Positions 11,842 through 25,317 of a DNA stretch of 64,000 nt are shown here, piece after piece (positions within the stretch are counted from its first letter, which is position 1; every line of letters begins with the position of its first letter). The translations under genes were made by a program, and so were the position numbers. The stretch comes from Clytia hemisphaerica (taxonomy: Eukaryota > Cnidaria > Hydrozoa > Leptothecata > Clytiidae): contig CACVBU010000386.1 of assembly GCA_902728285.1 (NCBI GenBank), forward strand, positions 124,001 to 188,000, in the 5' to 3' direction. The notes under the pieces were generated by a model. The model was not told the DNA's origin. It searched no databases and saw only the letters and a list, made by a program, of their open reading frames with translations.

Positions 11842-14800
11842 TTACAGTGAGAATTTGGACGTCTCACTTGCTTTGGCATTGAATTGGTACTGTCCTTGTG
11901 GGTTTTGCTCGGGCACCACCGTCTCGTCTTCATTTTCAACCTAAGATAAATACAATAAATACAATAGTTTTATTTGCTTGTCTCAAACACCATATAACAC
12001 ATATCAAATCATCTTATTTTGAAAAATCAATCGAACTTAATTACAATAATGGCAACAACGTTAATGATTGACCATACTTCATCTGAGTTTCTCGAAATTA
12101 AGTTTACATAGTATCTCATATGGCCTATATGTTGTCTTAGGTTATTAACAGCCTAGGTTTACGCGTGAAACAGCTGAATGGGTCGAGTGACTTTTATAAA
12201 AGAATGCTTACATCATTTGAAAAGTATTTTTCGATGATTTGGTACGCCAGTTTATAAATATCAGGATTTTCATGATTTTGAAGGACTTCAATACGATCTA
12301 GCCCTCCGCATTCTTCGATGATGATACAAATCTTTTCAACATCATCTCCAGCCATCTGAAAATTGAAACACAAGAAAAATCTTAAAACTCTATTAGATTG
12401 GAACGGATTGGTTAGTAGTCCAGATGCAAAGGAAATCCATGGAATGCAACATTGCTTTTATTGACGTAAAAAGGAGGCAACAATTGCGATATAGAGTGGA
12501 ATGCTTACCTTCATGATGTTGGTCAGACCATCAAGGACAATGTGAATAATCTAAAAAGATAAGATAAGAAATGTGATGAAAATTTTCATTTTACAGCTAA
12601 AATTTGATGAGCAGCATCTGGTAAATTAGACCCTTTCAGCTAAATTTTATGTTAATTTCAAGTTCAATATAAATTTAGTATTTTTTTCGAGAAGAAGATC
12701 TCAACTATCACTGGATTAATGAATAAAACAATTAAGACCTGCAAAATATTTCTTGAAGAAATATGCATACCTGTGGGTCTTGTACACTGAGTAAATTACA
12801 GAACGGTGGAATGCAACCCTCTTGTACTGCATATGCAACCTAGAAGACAAAAAAGGAAAATGGCTAAGTTAATTTTATTCAATTTGTAAACTCTTATATC
12901 ATTTCAGTGCCAGGGCCAAGCCTGACTGTTCACGAAGTGCTGCCGTAGGGGCCTGGAATTATTACCTTAAATGGATTAATTTTCATGTAGACTTTTTTTA
13001 TGAATTGAGTAATAAAATTTTTCGCTTGAACTTGTTTTTGCTTATTGACATATTCTAAAAATCTTACATTGGGTATTTTCGATATTTTAAATATAGTTCC
13101 AAATTGGAAATATTGGCGACCCATCTGCTTTTTTACATCTTCAGAAAATTAAAATTTCTCCAAAGAAGGGAAATAAAGGTTGAAAATGGGGTAAATACAT
13201 TTTCATCGATTAAATTTCGATTTTCACATGATTTCATCTTTACCATTGCTAAAATGGCCAATATTTGCAAAAATTAATCCACATCTATTAAGGTACACAA
13301 ACTAAAATAGCATGCCTATTTCAAGATGAACCGGTAAGTCCATATTTGAGCTTAATGGTTGTATGGCATGCAAAACTTTTGCTTAATAGCTAGACCTGAG
13401 TATTGTAATCTCTTTTAGTGGATAGGGATTATAACAAAGCTTTTGTTTGCCAAATAAAAATTAATGATATAATTACCTGTCCTGGTACACCACTGACAGT
13501 CAAATTGCTGATAGCCCAAGCAGCTTCTTTTTGAGTTTGAAATTCTCCCTAAGAAAATAACCAAACTGAATGAGTTGCTATAGAAAAACTAACACTATGC
13601 CACAAGTCAGATGACCAAACTAAAATTTTAAGGAAACCAGGGAAATTCTAGATTCTTACAGAATAATATCACAAAGTGGGAAACCAATTACCTCTGTAAG
13701 AGCTTTGATGACAAAAGGAATGAGGCCAGCATCGATAACTTGCTGAACCTGTTCTTCTGTTCCAGCAGTGATGTTAGACAGAAACCAAACTGCCTCCTAC
13801 AAAAGGATAACACAAAGTTAAAATATGCGAAATTTTCAATTCGTTCTAGCCATTGGCATTGAACATTGTACATTTTTGGTAGCTTTGTAAATATAGGTTG
13901 ATACTAGTATTCAGATAAATATATGAATTGTCTTATAAATCATTGAAAAGTCAAACCTTTCTGATCTTTTCTTTTTGATGTGAAAGCAGTGAAGGGAACT
14001 GTCCAAGAGCTCCATTATTCAATACTGATTGTGTTTGTTCATCTGTGCCAGTGACAATGTTGCCCACAGCTCTCAATGCAGCAGTCTTAAAATAAAATAA
14101 AAAAAAAAAAAATAAATTCAATTTTTTAAGTCATCATATTATAAAGCAGTTCCTCAAAGCTACCGAAAGTTTGTTTATATATACTGGATCATTTTATGTA
14201 ATTTGAAATGTTGATACGTCTGCAGAGCCAAATATCAAAATATCAAACAATTTTCTTCAAACATCAAAACATACTACACTGGCTTAATAAGTGTGAAAGT
14301 CTATATCATGTTTTAATTTTACAAAAAAATTTCAAAACTCTATTCTTCAATTAAAGCTAATGTACTTCTAAGCCTTTGTGAGGGACACACAGTTAAACTT
14401 TAATGTTTCGAAAATCAAGTTCTCAAATATTGCGTGATGGATTTTGTTAATTTTGTAACATCTAGCTTCACAACTCGTGACTTGGCTTGTCTCTCTTCTC
14501 AAAATATTTTTCCTTCCTTGTTGATCAGAAAAAATTGTTACCTGTAGTCTTATTTCAGTGTGCGTTAAGAAAGACACAAGTTTTGGAACAACCCCAACTT
14601 GGAGAACAGCTTGAATATGGTCGTTACCACAATCAGTAAGGTAGGACAAAGCCCAAACACTGTCCACAAGAATCTAAAATGAAATACAAACCAAATAGAA
14701 ATTAACATTATCTAAAACGGGTCATTCATTAGAAAATAATAAGCTAACACAAACAAAGATTCCTCACATCCACAAGTTTTCAGAAATCATCAACAAATCA

Positions 14801-17800
14801 TGGCCCCCGGCGTGCGCATGTGGGGGCCAAAAAAATATGTCGACTTTTTGCCCTTATTTCACCCCTCTAAACGGTATATATAAGATTTTTCAAAGTAAAA
14901 AAAAAAATACTTTACAAAGTATTGGGGGGGGGGCATGCAAATGCGAACATTTCAATCAAAATTTCAATTATGACTAGACTAGAGTGCGAATGCAATTATT
15001 TGCATCTTTATGAGAATCATGTCAGTTATTTGCACCATTTCAAATCTAAGAACGATCACATCACTGTTACAAATTTAAGTGCCGTTTTAAACATTGCAAT
15101 AATTCAACCAAAGCTATTATTCTTTCTTACATCAAGGTCATTGTGGTGGATGAGAACACCAAGGGCTGGTAAAAGTTGTTGAATGGTTTCCATTGGTGGT
15201 GGTGGTTCTTTGTTACGGCATAAATTGACAATAACCCATGTTACATTTCGAAGAAAAGTTAACTGAAATATGAAATTTTGGTATCATGAAGAGGATGCGA
15301 GCATTTTATTAACCCTATTCGTACTAGGGGGGGGCTCTTTCTGTTCGGAGGTCAAACTATTGCTAATAGCTCCTGAAATAATAGAGCTTTTGCCGTGAAA
15401 TTTTCTGTAAATTCCTAACTTTTATTAAGCTTCAAAATAAAAAAAAATTTGACATCTAAATATTTTCACACCTTGAGCATGATGAGATTTCTGACAGTAA
15501 GGTGTCACAAAAATTGACACTTTTCCAGTACAAATTTATTTTCATTGTCAAATATATCGTTTAAACCGTAATTTATTGAATATTTAGGATAAAATAAGCA
15601 TTTTAAACTCAGGCAACTTTTTTCTAAAGCCTTTGTTAGAATACAATAGCTATTTATAAGAACAAAGGAAATGTTCGGTTTTTGCTCACTTTGGGCATGA
15701 TGAGTGACGTCATCAAAAAAATTTTTTGTCAAAAGTTACCTTACGTCACGAGGATCTTGTGTGCCAAATTTCATCCAAAAAGACCCACTAGATCAAAAGT
15801 TAAGGGGTGGTACAGGAAAAGCCCCCCCCTAGTTCTGAACCGCCCCTAAAAGCCTAGTATGAATAGGGTTAAAGGTTCACACAAAGTTCATGGCTTAACA
15901 TTGCACTGAATATCACAATGAACTGCAGGAGGTATAAAACGGATTTAAGCAAAAAGAAAATGACGGATTGAAATACATACTGGAACATTTGGGTCGATGA
16001 ATGTCAATAAAGGAGCAACTACACCATGGCGAATTACAAAGTCTCTTAAAACAGGACCATCACCAATAATATTTCCAAGAGCCCAAACAGCTTGCTCACA
16101 AACATTTTGGTGTTTAGATTCTAAAAGTCTCATGAAGTGAGCGACAGCACCGGCATGTACGACAGCTTGTGTTTGTGCAGATGATCCAGAAGCAATGTTT
16201 GTTAAGGCCCAGGCAGCTTCAAATTGTAAAGAAGCACTGAAAAGGACAAATTTCAATCGATGAAATGTTCACATGAGCTGTGACACTAACAGTATGATAT
16301 GTGACAAGGAGGACAAAACTCGGATAGGAGACAAATTTGTTTTAATAATGGCCAAGGCCATATCTTAATAACATATTGTTTGTAATGTATTAGATTTAAA
16401 TGAAAAGAAAGTTTAATATAAACTAATATGAACAGGCTCAGGCAAGTAGATTTTGAGCTTAAACTTACTTGTCATCAAACTGTAAACATTCCACAAGTAT
16501 AGGTAGAATGCCAGACCTAAAAAAGAAATAACAGCAAAAGCAATTAGAGCAAAATGTATGAAATAAAAAGATTTACAAATATTTCATTGAAATTTCATTA
16601 ACAAAAAATAAGACTAACAAACACCTCAGTCATTTCAATAAGACGCGAGCAATCACTCTCACGTTCAGTAGAGCGCTCGCCAATCTCGTATAGTGGACAA
16701 AAAGTTGCTCACGTTGATTAGGTTTCCATCATAAAGTTATCTTTGTTTAAGGGTGATCTCGCAGCTGATAAGCTCAATTGAAAATGAGAATGATAGACTT
16801 TATGATATAGATATAGATAAAGGAATAATCTATATGATTGGTAAAAATATTTCTGGGTAGCGTTTTTTAGAAATTGCACGCAAAATTTGATTGACGCAAG
16901 CGATTTGGTGAAAAATCATTTACAAGTTCAATTCATTGATCACGTTCGATTTTATTTGTGGAAAGGCCTGCACCTAGCAATTTATAACCCTTGATCAAAG
17001 AACTATTTACTTGATTAATTCATCAATTGGAGGATGTCTATCTTTTGAAAGCAATTTTCTTGCTGCTTGTACAGCACTGAGTCTTGTTGCTGGGTCACCG
17101 TGTGCAGCATTCTGAAAGATAAGTAAACACAAGTACATTAGGACAAGGTGGATACAAAATCAAATCAGGATCATATGAATTACAGTACTTTTTTGAAAAC
17201 GATTTTGATGAAACTGTGAAATAAAACACCCCTCATCCATTTTTTTTGGAATTTATCTTTATATACAGTATCATAAATTTTGTAACTATTGAAGTAGGCC
17301 TGCTTACCTCAACAATCATTTGTAGTGATGCATCCTGGTAAAAAGAAAAAAAGATGTACAATGAGCCATGTTTAGAATAGAACAAAATTAACACCGTTAA
17401 CACATTTGCTTTGATGCTTTTGTTCAATTTCAATTAAAAAGAATAAATTTCTCTGCTTTTACTGGAAAAAGGATTGAAATTCAAGTTGACCATTCTCTTA
17501 TATGACACCTACCATAAATTTATTATATTTTTCATCGTCTTCTGGTGTATTGGGGACAAGACGTCTTTTTTGAAGTGCTTCTTCTCGTTTTGCTTTCCTC
17601 AGTACAACTGATACTTCATTTCTTCTTTGTCTTAAAGACTAAAATTTTACAATAAAAAGGTATTATTATAATAATCCCTTGAATTTTCAGACGTAAAGAT
17701 AGAATAAGTAAGGTAAAATAACATAAACAAGAGTGGTAAATCAATAATAAGAGTGCTCAATTAGTTAAGAACCAGAGCCATGTATCAATATTTCAAAAGT

Positions 17801-18124
17801 TATCTTCCATCATAAAAAGTACATCACTCAGAGTTTGTTGCTTACACTCTAATCATATGTACAGTAATAATTGAATAAATTTGTCATTATGGTGACATTT
17901 GGAAATAAGTTCAGATCAAACGAGAGTAACATACAACATTTTCCTTCCTTTCCACTCAATGTTAAACCATAAGAAATCAAAATTATCATTTATATACTCC
18001 ATATACTAAACAGCATCAGATTAGATTAAAAGCGAATACTGATGAAAAGATCTCTCACCTCAGTGTCTTTGTCTTGGTTTTTGAAAAGTTTTTGGCGTTC
18101 TCCTGGCTTTGATGGTGGTGGCAT
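11842..18124 (-). CDS. KPNA4: Importin subunit alpha, alpha-3 (KPNA3/KPNA4) type
   Basis: Nuclear import adaptor: it binds classical nuclear localisation signals and, through an N-terminal importin-beta-binding (IBB) region, importin beta. Fifteen coding exons join in frame to 515 aa (vertebrate KPNA4 is about 520): 18059-18124, 17513-17638, 17308-17334, 17011-17111, 16469-16516, 15981-16236, 15131-15262, 14542-14673, 13957-14085, 13692-13796, 13477-13548, 12771-12839, 12509-12550, 12212-12355, 11842-11940. Exon 2 encodes the basic IBB segment ([18 protein letters not shown]). The armadillo repeats carry the W..N pairs of the NLS groove: [43 protein letters not shown] and [27 protein letters not shown] is diagnostic of the alpha-3 group over alpha-1. 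The C-terminal [13 protein letters not shown] matches the region that binds the export factor CAS; the acidic tail then diverges. The symbol names the subfamily; KPNA3 and KPNA4 cannot be separated here. Confidence 0.96.
15313..15868. mobile_element. piggyBac-type MITE in importin alpha intron 6
   Basis: TTAA at 15309-15312 and again at 15869-15872 flank an element that begins CCCTATTCGTACTAGG and ends CCTAGTATGAATAGGG. One mismatch separates the 16-bp ends. A TTAA target with CCC-starting ends is the piggyBac signature. G-runs follow the left end and C-runs precede the right end. No transposase frame. Confidence 0.75.
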
Positions 18125-18185
18125 ATTGAATTTATTTTAGTTTTTACTTTAAATATTTTTTAATTTATCTTCTTTTTACCTGGGC
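18125..18185 (-). other. 5' untranslated part of importin alpha exon
   Basis: A strong acceptor (TTTTCTTTCAG|GCCCAG) lies at 18186-18195 on the minus strand, 61 bases upstream of the importin alpha ATG at 18124. This suggests that the initiating exon has an untranslated leader and that a further non-coding exon lies upstream. I could not locate that exon. Confidence 0.5.
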
Positions 18186-18726
18186 CTGAAAGAAAATCAA
18201 GAGAAAAAATTTAGTAGACGGCTGGGCTAGATGGCTTGACTATCTTATCTATGAAGAACATAGAAAGAGCAAGTTTTCCCCAAGGGAACCCCTAGTTTGT
18301 AGTCCTCAAACTACTTGGACATACCAGGTGCACCCAAAAAAAGTATACAGGTATGTCAAGATATTTGTTCACTTTTTTAATCATATAGAGGATGCTCTAT
18401 TTGAATTTTCAGCTATCATATATAAATTAAATTTGAAAAATTAGTTTGAAAGTTATTTCAAAGAAGCTGACTTTCCATGTCGAAATCTCAAAAAATCATT
18501 AAAAATAACATGTACACGCTATAAATAAGACAAAATGACAAAAACCCAACCTTAGTTTCTTTGATTCTTTTTTTTTCTTATTTATATTTTGCCAACAGTT
18601 TCTTCATCTTATTTGTATGTCATGAACATTTCCAACACGAGCAAACTCAATACAGACCCAAGTTCTTTAAGCAACTAGTCGAGGAATGGTGATCTATTTT
18701 GTCAAAAGTTTTCTCACATAGCACAT

Positions 18727-18950
18727 ACCGTGAGATCAGGTAACTTGCATCAGTGGAGGCAAACATGCATAGCCCTCAAATGAATGACCTGTCTGGTCAT
18801 TAAAATACAACTACGCAGCTCCGCTTGTACTCTACCATTTTTGTTTTGATTTAACTTTGTATTTTAATGACCAGCCAAGTCATTCATTAGAGGGCTATGC
18901 ATGTTAGCCTCCACTGATGCAAGCTACCCGATCTCACGGTAGTTATTTGT
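18727..18950. mobile_element. Palindromic MITE, ACCGTGAGATC family, intact copy
   Basis: The left arm begins ACCGTGAGATCAGGTA and continues through CATGCATAGCCCTC and GGTCATTAAAATACAA. The right arm is its near-complete reverse complement, ending GATCTCACGGT. The arms are about 84 bp, with a spacer of about 50 bp containing CTACGCAGCTCCGCTTGTAC. A second, interrupted copy lies at 19858. Confidence 0.75.
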
Positions 18951-19857
18951 TAACATCAAAACCTCTCTTGGAGATTTCCGAAACTTTTTTTTTGAAATTT
19001 CAACATTAAAAAAAAGTCAATTTTCTGCCATGGATAAACATCTACAACCTAGGATCACAGGAAAGTTGTATTTTGAGTTTTGCTTATCCGCAAGATTGGC
19101 CAATTGTGATCGAAGTAATCAATAATAATCGATAATAATTGAAGGTGGTCAGTGACGACCTATTGATTTTGTCAGTGACGACGTATTGATTTTATCAGTG
19201 ATTGAATACTTACTCAACTCCAAATAATGGTATTTTCTTCTCCCATTTTCAATTTGTTTGATCATTTTGATTATATTTCAATTACTCTTGACCATATTGA
19301 ATACCTTTGATCAATCTTGGCGCCTAGAACATGTGCTGACGATAAGTAATAAGGACGGGGAAACCAGGTCTTAAGTGTGCGAATGATTTTGATCACATGA
19401 CCCGCAGCGTAAGAAAGTTGAAAAAATTAAATGGTGGTACAAGAGATTTTGCACAGGTGCATGCGCTTCATGTGTTGTGTAGACGAATACACAAGAATCT
19501 AGACGAATCTACGGTATACTTCCTAGAGCAGTGCATCAGAATCTGAAACCGATGCATGATTCACACACAAAAACCACTTTTTTCCCTGACCAATCAAAAT
19601 GCGCAAATTACTTGTGGAAAACCAGGGCACACACACACAAAATGGCAGGGTGATTACTAATAGCCATTCTTATGGCTGGTGCTTCTTTTTGTGCTTTGGT
19701 TTTAGATCAATGCTTTTGGTTTTTCTTAAAGATGTCTATAACAATTCTTTCTCGAAGTAATCAATTGACTATTGAAGTTATTGAAAGTAATCATAAGAAA
19801 CAAAGTACTCACACAATTTCAGTCTCTGAAGGGTTGAAAGTTTGATTGTTAATCAAT

Positions 19858-20215
19858 ACCGTGAGATCGGGTATATAACTTGCATCAGTAGAGGCCAACA
19901 TGCATAGCCCTCAATTGAATGACCTGGCTGGTCATTAAAATACAAATTTAAATCAAAACAAATTCTCCTAATCATGAAAGTGATGTCATGTATAATTATG
20001 TTTAATATAATATCATTATTAAATTTGAGAAACATCAGAATTCCTGTCATATTAAAATTTATGATCTAGTATGATTTTTTATCATCCAACCATGCAGAAC
20101 CATGCTGTTTTATTTACCCGTGATTCTGTCGGCAAGTAACTTGCCAAAAAATACTCGTACGGCAAATAAGAGATTGTAAAATGGTAGAGTAGAGCTGCGA
20201 GCAGAGCTGCGTAGG
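19858..20215. mobile_element. Second copy of the ACCGTGAGATC MITE, interrupted
   Basis: 19858-19962 matches one arm plus the start of the spacer, in the orientation opposite to the copy at 18727. The spacer resumes at about 20178 (AAAATGGTAGAGTA..GAGCTGCGTAG) after about 210 bp of unrelated sequence. The second arm is missing. This reads as an old copy split by an insertion and truncated. Confidence 0.5.
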
Positions 20216-21022
20216 GGGGAGCTGGGGGAGGGGGTCAACCTTTCCTGTAGTTTTACGAGAATGTGTTATTATCTCCTTGTAGTCGAAAAAACAGCCACAT
20301 TTAAAAAAAAGAGGGGCCACATGCACATGGTGAAATCCAAGGACCGCGTTACAACGGGACAGGGACAGTCTACATAAACACACACAGAAACATAACAGCA
20401 GGCCATTTATTTTCAATTTCCAATAGATTTGATTTCTGCCTGATTCATAGTTTGAAATTCCATTTTTCCGATGTTTTTTTCACTGACCGACTCATTATTT
20501 TTATTAAAAAATGACGCCAACACAAGTTATTTGTGATTGTAGCCTAGGTCAGGCCCAATTGATTGTTTGGTTTGTGTCCTAAAAGCTTTGAAAAATGGGT
20601 CAGTCGGTCGGTCGGTAGCTAAAATTGGAACCTTTTTTTCATTTTCCCACCAAAAACCTCTATTTTTGAAATTCCTCAAGCAATCGTGCAATCCTGAAAT
20701 CATAACGCGAGTGTAAAGAAAGTCTAAAGCCCGGATCCATTAGACAAGGGCACTCAACACGATCGCAAGATAGGTTCTAGTTGGAGATTAAGGCGTTCGC
20801 GGCGTGTGCTTAATAAAGGAATACAGCTGTGAGTTTCTGATACACCAGGACATTTTCTGTGCGCGAATTGGATGTTGTTTATAGAAGAATCAAAGCAGTC
20901 AGTTAAAAAAGAACTGCAGAGATAGTAGTTATCATGTGAAAAGAAGGTAAATTTGTTTTGATTTTTCCGACTCAAATGAAACACTTTTTCTCAAAAATTT
21001 AGAGTCGGTTGGAGGACACGAA

Positions 21023-22257
21023 CAGTCAGGGAAATCCCTCAATTGCGGTATACTGCAATTGCAGTAGTTTTCGTTCGTAGTTAGCCTACAAAGGCTTATA
21101 ACGGGTTCATATAGTCCAGTATGGATTTCATGTAACTAACGCCGAAGTTCTTCGGCGTACAACTAAAACGTTTTTGGCGCATTGGCGTAAGGGTAATTAC
21201 AAAGATTGTTTGATTTTCAGTTGGCGTAAAGTAATAATTCCAGCTCGGCGTGAATGACTCCATAATCCATCGATTTTTAGCTTCCGTTTGGCTAAATTGC
21301 TTTCGCTCGCTTGTGCTCGCGTCAATTTATTAATTATGTTGGCGCATGCGCCTCTTTTCCCATCTTGCACCCTTATTGAAAAATTGAATGTTGGTACAAA
21401 AGAAATTTTGCTTGGCGCGAGGCTTGCTGCACGGAAAAATATCTTCGGCGCGAGATTTCGTGGAATCCATACTGGCATATAGTGCTGGTCGACAGAGATA
21501 ATAAACAAACATCCACTATAAAAAAATCGTACGAGAAGAAAGCTTTTCTTTATCAAAAGAATCTGATCTACGGAAAAAATATTTTGTCTGTTGTGCGTTA
21601 AAAAGATATGATCAATTATGTACAAAAATTGCCTGTTTTTTCCTTGAATCTTGAATTCTGTTTCTGTTTCTTCAATTGCTGTATATGAAAATTGTAGAAG
21701 TAACTTTTATACCGCAATTGCAGTAAAAATTTACTACCGCAATACACCTTATCGGAAATTCCACCTCCTCGCGTTGTTGCTACGCAACACTTTTTGGGAG
21801 GTAAACAAAGCTCGATATTGCGGTTTTCAGGCAAAAAGCCTTACAAAACACCCAAAATGTTGATGCAAAAAGAGCCTCCAAATCAACTGAAGAACCACCG
21901 AAGTTGTTGTTTTTCTCTTTCTAATAGCTTCTGCTAGCATCTTGAAAGCTTTGTTTTTTTGTTTTTTTTTCAAATTAGTGTATTTTTAGGAACATAAACA
22001 AGCCAGATATAAGCAAATGAGTTCTTGTTTTACGCGGGAACTTTTATACAGGCCTAGAATTCATGTAGTATATTTACGTGACGGAAATGTAGTGTTGAAG
22101 CTGGGCCGTACTACGCCAGCGTACTCCATGGATTGCTTGCCATACGTCGCTACTCGTGCTACCATTTATGTTTACCTCCCAATTTCAACGGATCCATTTT
22201 AGCGCAATTGTTTTTGTGGAATTTCCGATAAGGTGTATTGAGGGATTTCCCTGACTG
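21023..22257. mobile_element. Element with perfect 21-bp inverted ends
   Basis: CAGTCAGGGAAATCCCTCAA (21023) is followed by T, and the perfect reverse complement of all 21 bases stands at 22237-22257. A second perfect inverted pair of 24 bp occurs at 21741-21764 and 22216-22239 (core ACCTTATCGGAAATTCCAC). A 142-codon minus-strand frame at 21197-21625 lies inside but resembles no transposase. The doubled symmetry suggests two related elements, one inside the other, or an arm duplication. Confidence 0.55.
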
Positions 22258-23071
22258 ACGAACCAGGCTTGGCCCTATAACCATACAGCTGATTTAAATC
22301 AATCAAAATACTTTGGCTACCTAAAGTATAGATCATTGCCTGAAAAAGTAACCCAATTCATGCTAGGATTTCTCACACTATACTATGAATATACTTAATT
22401 TGCAGATTTGAGGATGAAAAATTAAGGAATAAAGAGAATAAAAATCAACAAGTTACTTCTCTTGGCATATAACTTAAGTATAAAATCGACCAAAAAGAAA
22501 CAGAGAAAATGCGAGTAAAAGTCTCACCAGATAAATTGATTTCTTCATCAAAATTTGACAAAGAGAGAAGAGATAACAATCGGTGTTTCTGGAATAACCC
22601 AAATGTTATACCCACTTCTCTGTCACAAAAAAATGACAAAATTTGAACTGACACATTCAATGGCAGAATTTTGGTTTTGCTGCGCGGTTCACAACATGAT
22701 GATTAAGCGAGGCAATAGCATGGGTGGTAATAATTTGGATAATGGAGTTAAATTATTCTAAATGAGCGAGCGTAAAAAAATCAAATCAATAAACGCCCCG
22801 TGCCGCCTCACTTGCGCCTTCATATCTTCTGTTTCTCTTTTCCTGGGTAGGCCCTTTTTAGGTCCTTTAGCTTTATTCTACAAGCCTTTTGCTGTTACAA
22901 AAACTTACGGAGCATAGTTACCAACAGCCCAGGCCAGTGACAACCAACCTGGACAGAAATTCTTACTGTATATGTATAGCTCAACCTTGTCCCAATGTAT
23001 CCAAGGATTTATTTATATTTGTGTTACTGATGATTGACACGTCAGAGAATACCCTGGTGTTGGCTGATGCG

Positions 23072-23413
23072 CCCGGGGGGGGGGGGCACTGGGTTTGCGG
23101 ACTGACGGTATGTGCGGGCCAAAAATTGGCTTTTAAAATTGCACCCTTACAGTGCAGCAAAAATCAGTGAAAATCATTCCCTTAGAGTGCATTTTCCCCC
23201 AAATTTTCGATCCCTTTCGTGCAAAAAATGGTCAAAATCCTAGCATTTTTGGTCAAAATATCTAGGTTTTTCAAGAATTTTCTGAAATTTCTACCCTTAC
23301 AGTGCATCTCTAGTTTTTCCGACCCTTACAGTGCATTTTAAACATAATGGAAAAGGTACCCTTAGGGCCCGCACATACCCGTCGGTCCTTTTGCCCAGCG
23401 CCCCCCCCCCCGG
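23072..23413. mobile_element. CCCGGGG-ended short transposon, copy 1
   Basis: Starts CCCGGGGGGGGGGGG and ends in a C-run followed by GG. It is flanked by a direct repeat GCTGATGCG (23063-23071 and 23414-23422). Inverted segments GTATGTGCGGGCC and GGCCCGCACATAC lie near the ends. Inside, CCCTTACAGTGCAT recurs several times. Length and ends match the element at 63291-63622. Confidence 0.7.
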
Positions 23414-25317
23414 GCTGATGCGAGTTCCCCCTCCAAGAGGTACTTATTTTGCCCCCAGGAGCGCAGCGACGAGGAGGCATCATAGTTTCATAGATATTGG
23501 CTTGAATTGAAATTTTGTTGTTTTTTTGTTTTGTCGCGCAAGCATCCCCGTAGTTAGTCTCTTCGTAATGTGGAGTTATCGTATTTCATATTTACCATAT
23601 ACGTATTACAATTTATTAGGATGAAAGTGTTATAAATGCATATTCTAAACAGTTATGCCAAAACGAAAATATACTTAAATCAAAAAAACAAAATGGCAGA
23701 TGGTTAGATGATACTTTGACTGGAAAAAGTGTTTTAGTCAAGTTTTGTTCTTGTCTTTCAATAATCTAATCTGAATTTAGTCATAATTCATTGGCAATGA
23801 TTTCAATTCTTTTTCTAATCTTTAAAGAAATTTGCTCAAGTTTTTTAATGTACGTACCTTTGCATAGATATTTTTGTTCAAACTGTAATTTATCTGTCTG
23901 TTATTTATTAATAACAGCTTATTTTTATCTTCTTGAGCTTTAAAACAATATCGTAACTCGAGAAACCTTCTTACAAAAACAAGATACCGGCAAATTAAAA
24001 AATGTGAATGATGTGCGCACTGGCCATATAAAGTGTGATCCAAAAGTGGTTAACGATGTTGAATGTTGAATTTCTTTGGATTGACCTCCCTAGAGTGTAT
24101 TCACTTTTTACATTCGTTCAACTAACATGCGCATATTCACTTTTCTTTTAATTTATAAATTTCAGTGGTTTGGTGAAATAAATTTGGCTTTCAAGTTAGG
24201 AGGGACTTCCCGAAGTTAATTGGTTAGACTAGACACACACTACGCAAACACAATAAAGTGAAAGATATAGCTATAAACTCAAAGTTAGCTTGGAAACTCT
24301 CTTCATTGGTCTGCGCTGCGACACTTATGGTGATCCTTTGTGAGAAAAGATTGCATCACATCATGAAAAGACTTCACTTGAAAAAAATTAAAGCGCTTTC
24401 AACTTTTCTCGACTGTAAGTCTGAATTGACCACAATGGCATTCCTTCATTTTTTTGACAACAAAGAAATTGCTTGAGAAGGAATCACATTACAAAGAGGA
24501 GCCCGGCCTTAAATAATTGGTTTTTTCCCAAAGATGGCGCAGCAACTTTTTGCTACTTTTTACGTAGTATTTTCTTTACTATTTTCTTAGGAAAGTAGCA
24601 ATAGAAGGAAATATAGCAGCCAATGAAAAAACAGCTATTTTGTGGTTGCCTGTTGATTTAAGACCTTTTTAAGACAGCCATGTTGATAACATGTACTCCA
24701 GCATAAAACAGTGACACAGCCAGGCTATTACTGTATTTGCATATTTTAAAAAATGGCATGGCTGTATCATTGTTTTTATGCGGAGTACATATTATTCAAA
24801 TGTGCCTCTTGTTAAAAGCTCTATTCACCGCTATATTTTTGCAAAACTAAGAGGTCTGCGATTAGAAAGGTATATTGTGAATAAATTGACCATATTTGAA
24901 GAAGACAGAAAAAAAAACAGGATGTGAAAACCCAAACTATGAACCTATTTTTGAACTAAATTTTTGAGAAGGTTCCTTAATTTCAATGATCAGCGCATAT
25001 TCTTCAATATGTGTTAAGGAATACAATTTTTTTCAAGCATATGCATAATAACACACAATCACCTTATTTTTATGCTTTAAATCTTAGCATAACTTTATAA
25101 GTGTATGACATGATCTTCTGCGTGGGCATTTAGTGAAAGCTATGACTAGTATTAATCTTAATGCATATCACTTGGTTCAAATATATTGCATTTACATTTT
25201 GCGGAAAAAAGTTTCAAATCCAGGAACAAATGAAATCTGACGTTTGTTTTTGGATTACGTAATCTTACGCGTTCGAAAAGGAAACGATAGGTTGACTGTA
25301 AATCGAGTTTGGAAACT

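Noticed and set aside
14800..14945. Possible TIR element with GGGGGCC and CATGC words in importin alpha intron 7
   Set aside because: The would-be ends pair over only a few bases and no flanking duplication is visible.
21197..21625. 142-codon minus-strand frame, longest outside known genes
   Set aside because: It lies wholly within the inverted-repeat element at 21023-22257 and shows no transposase motif or other family resemblance.
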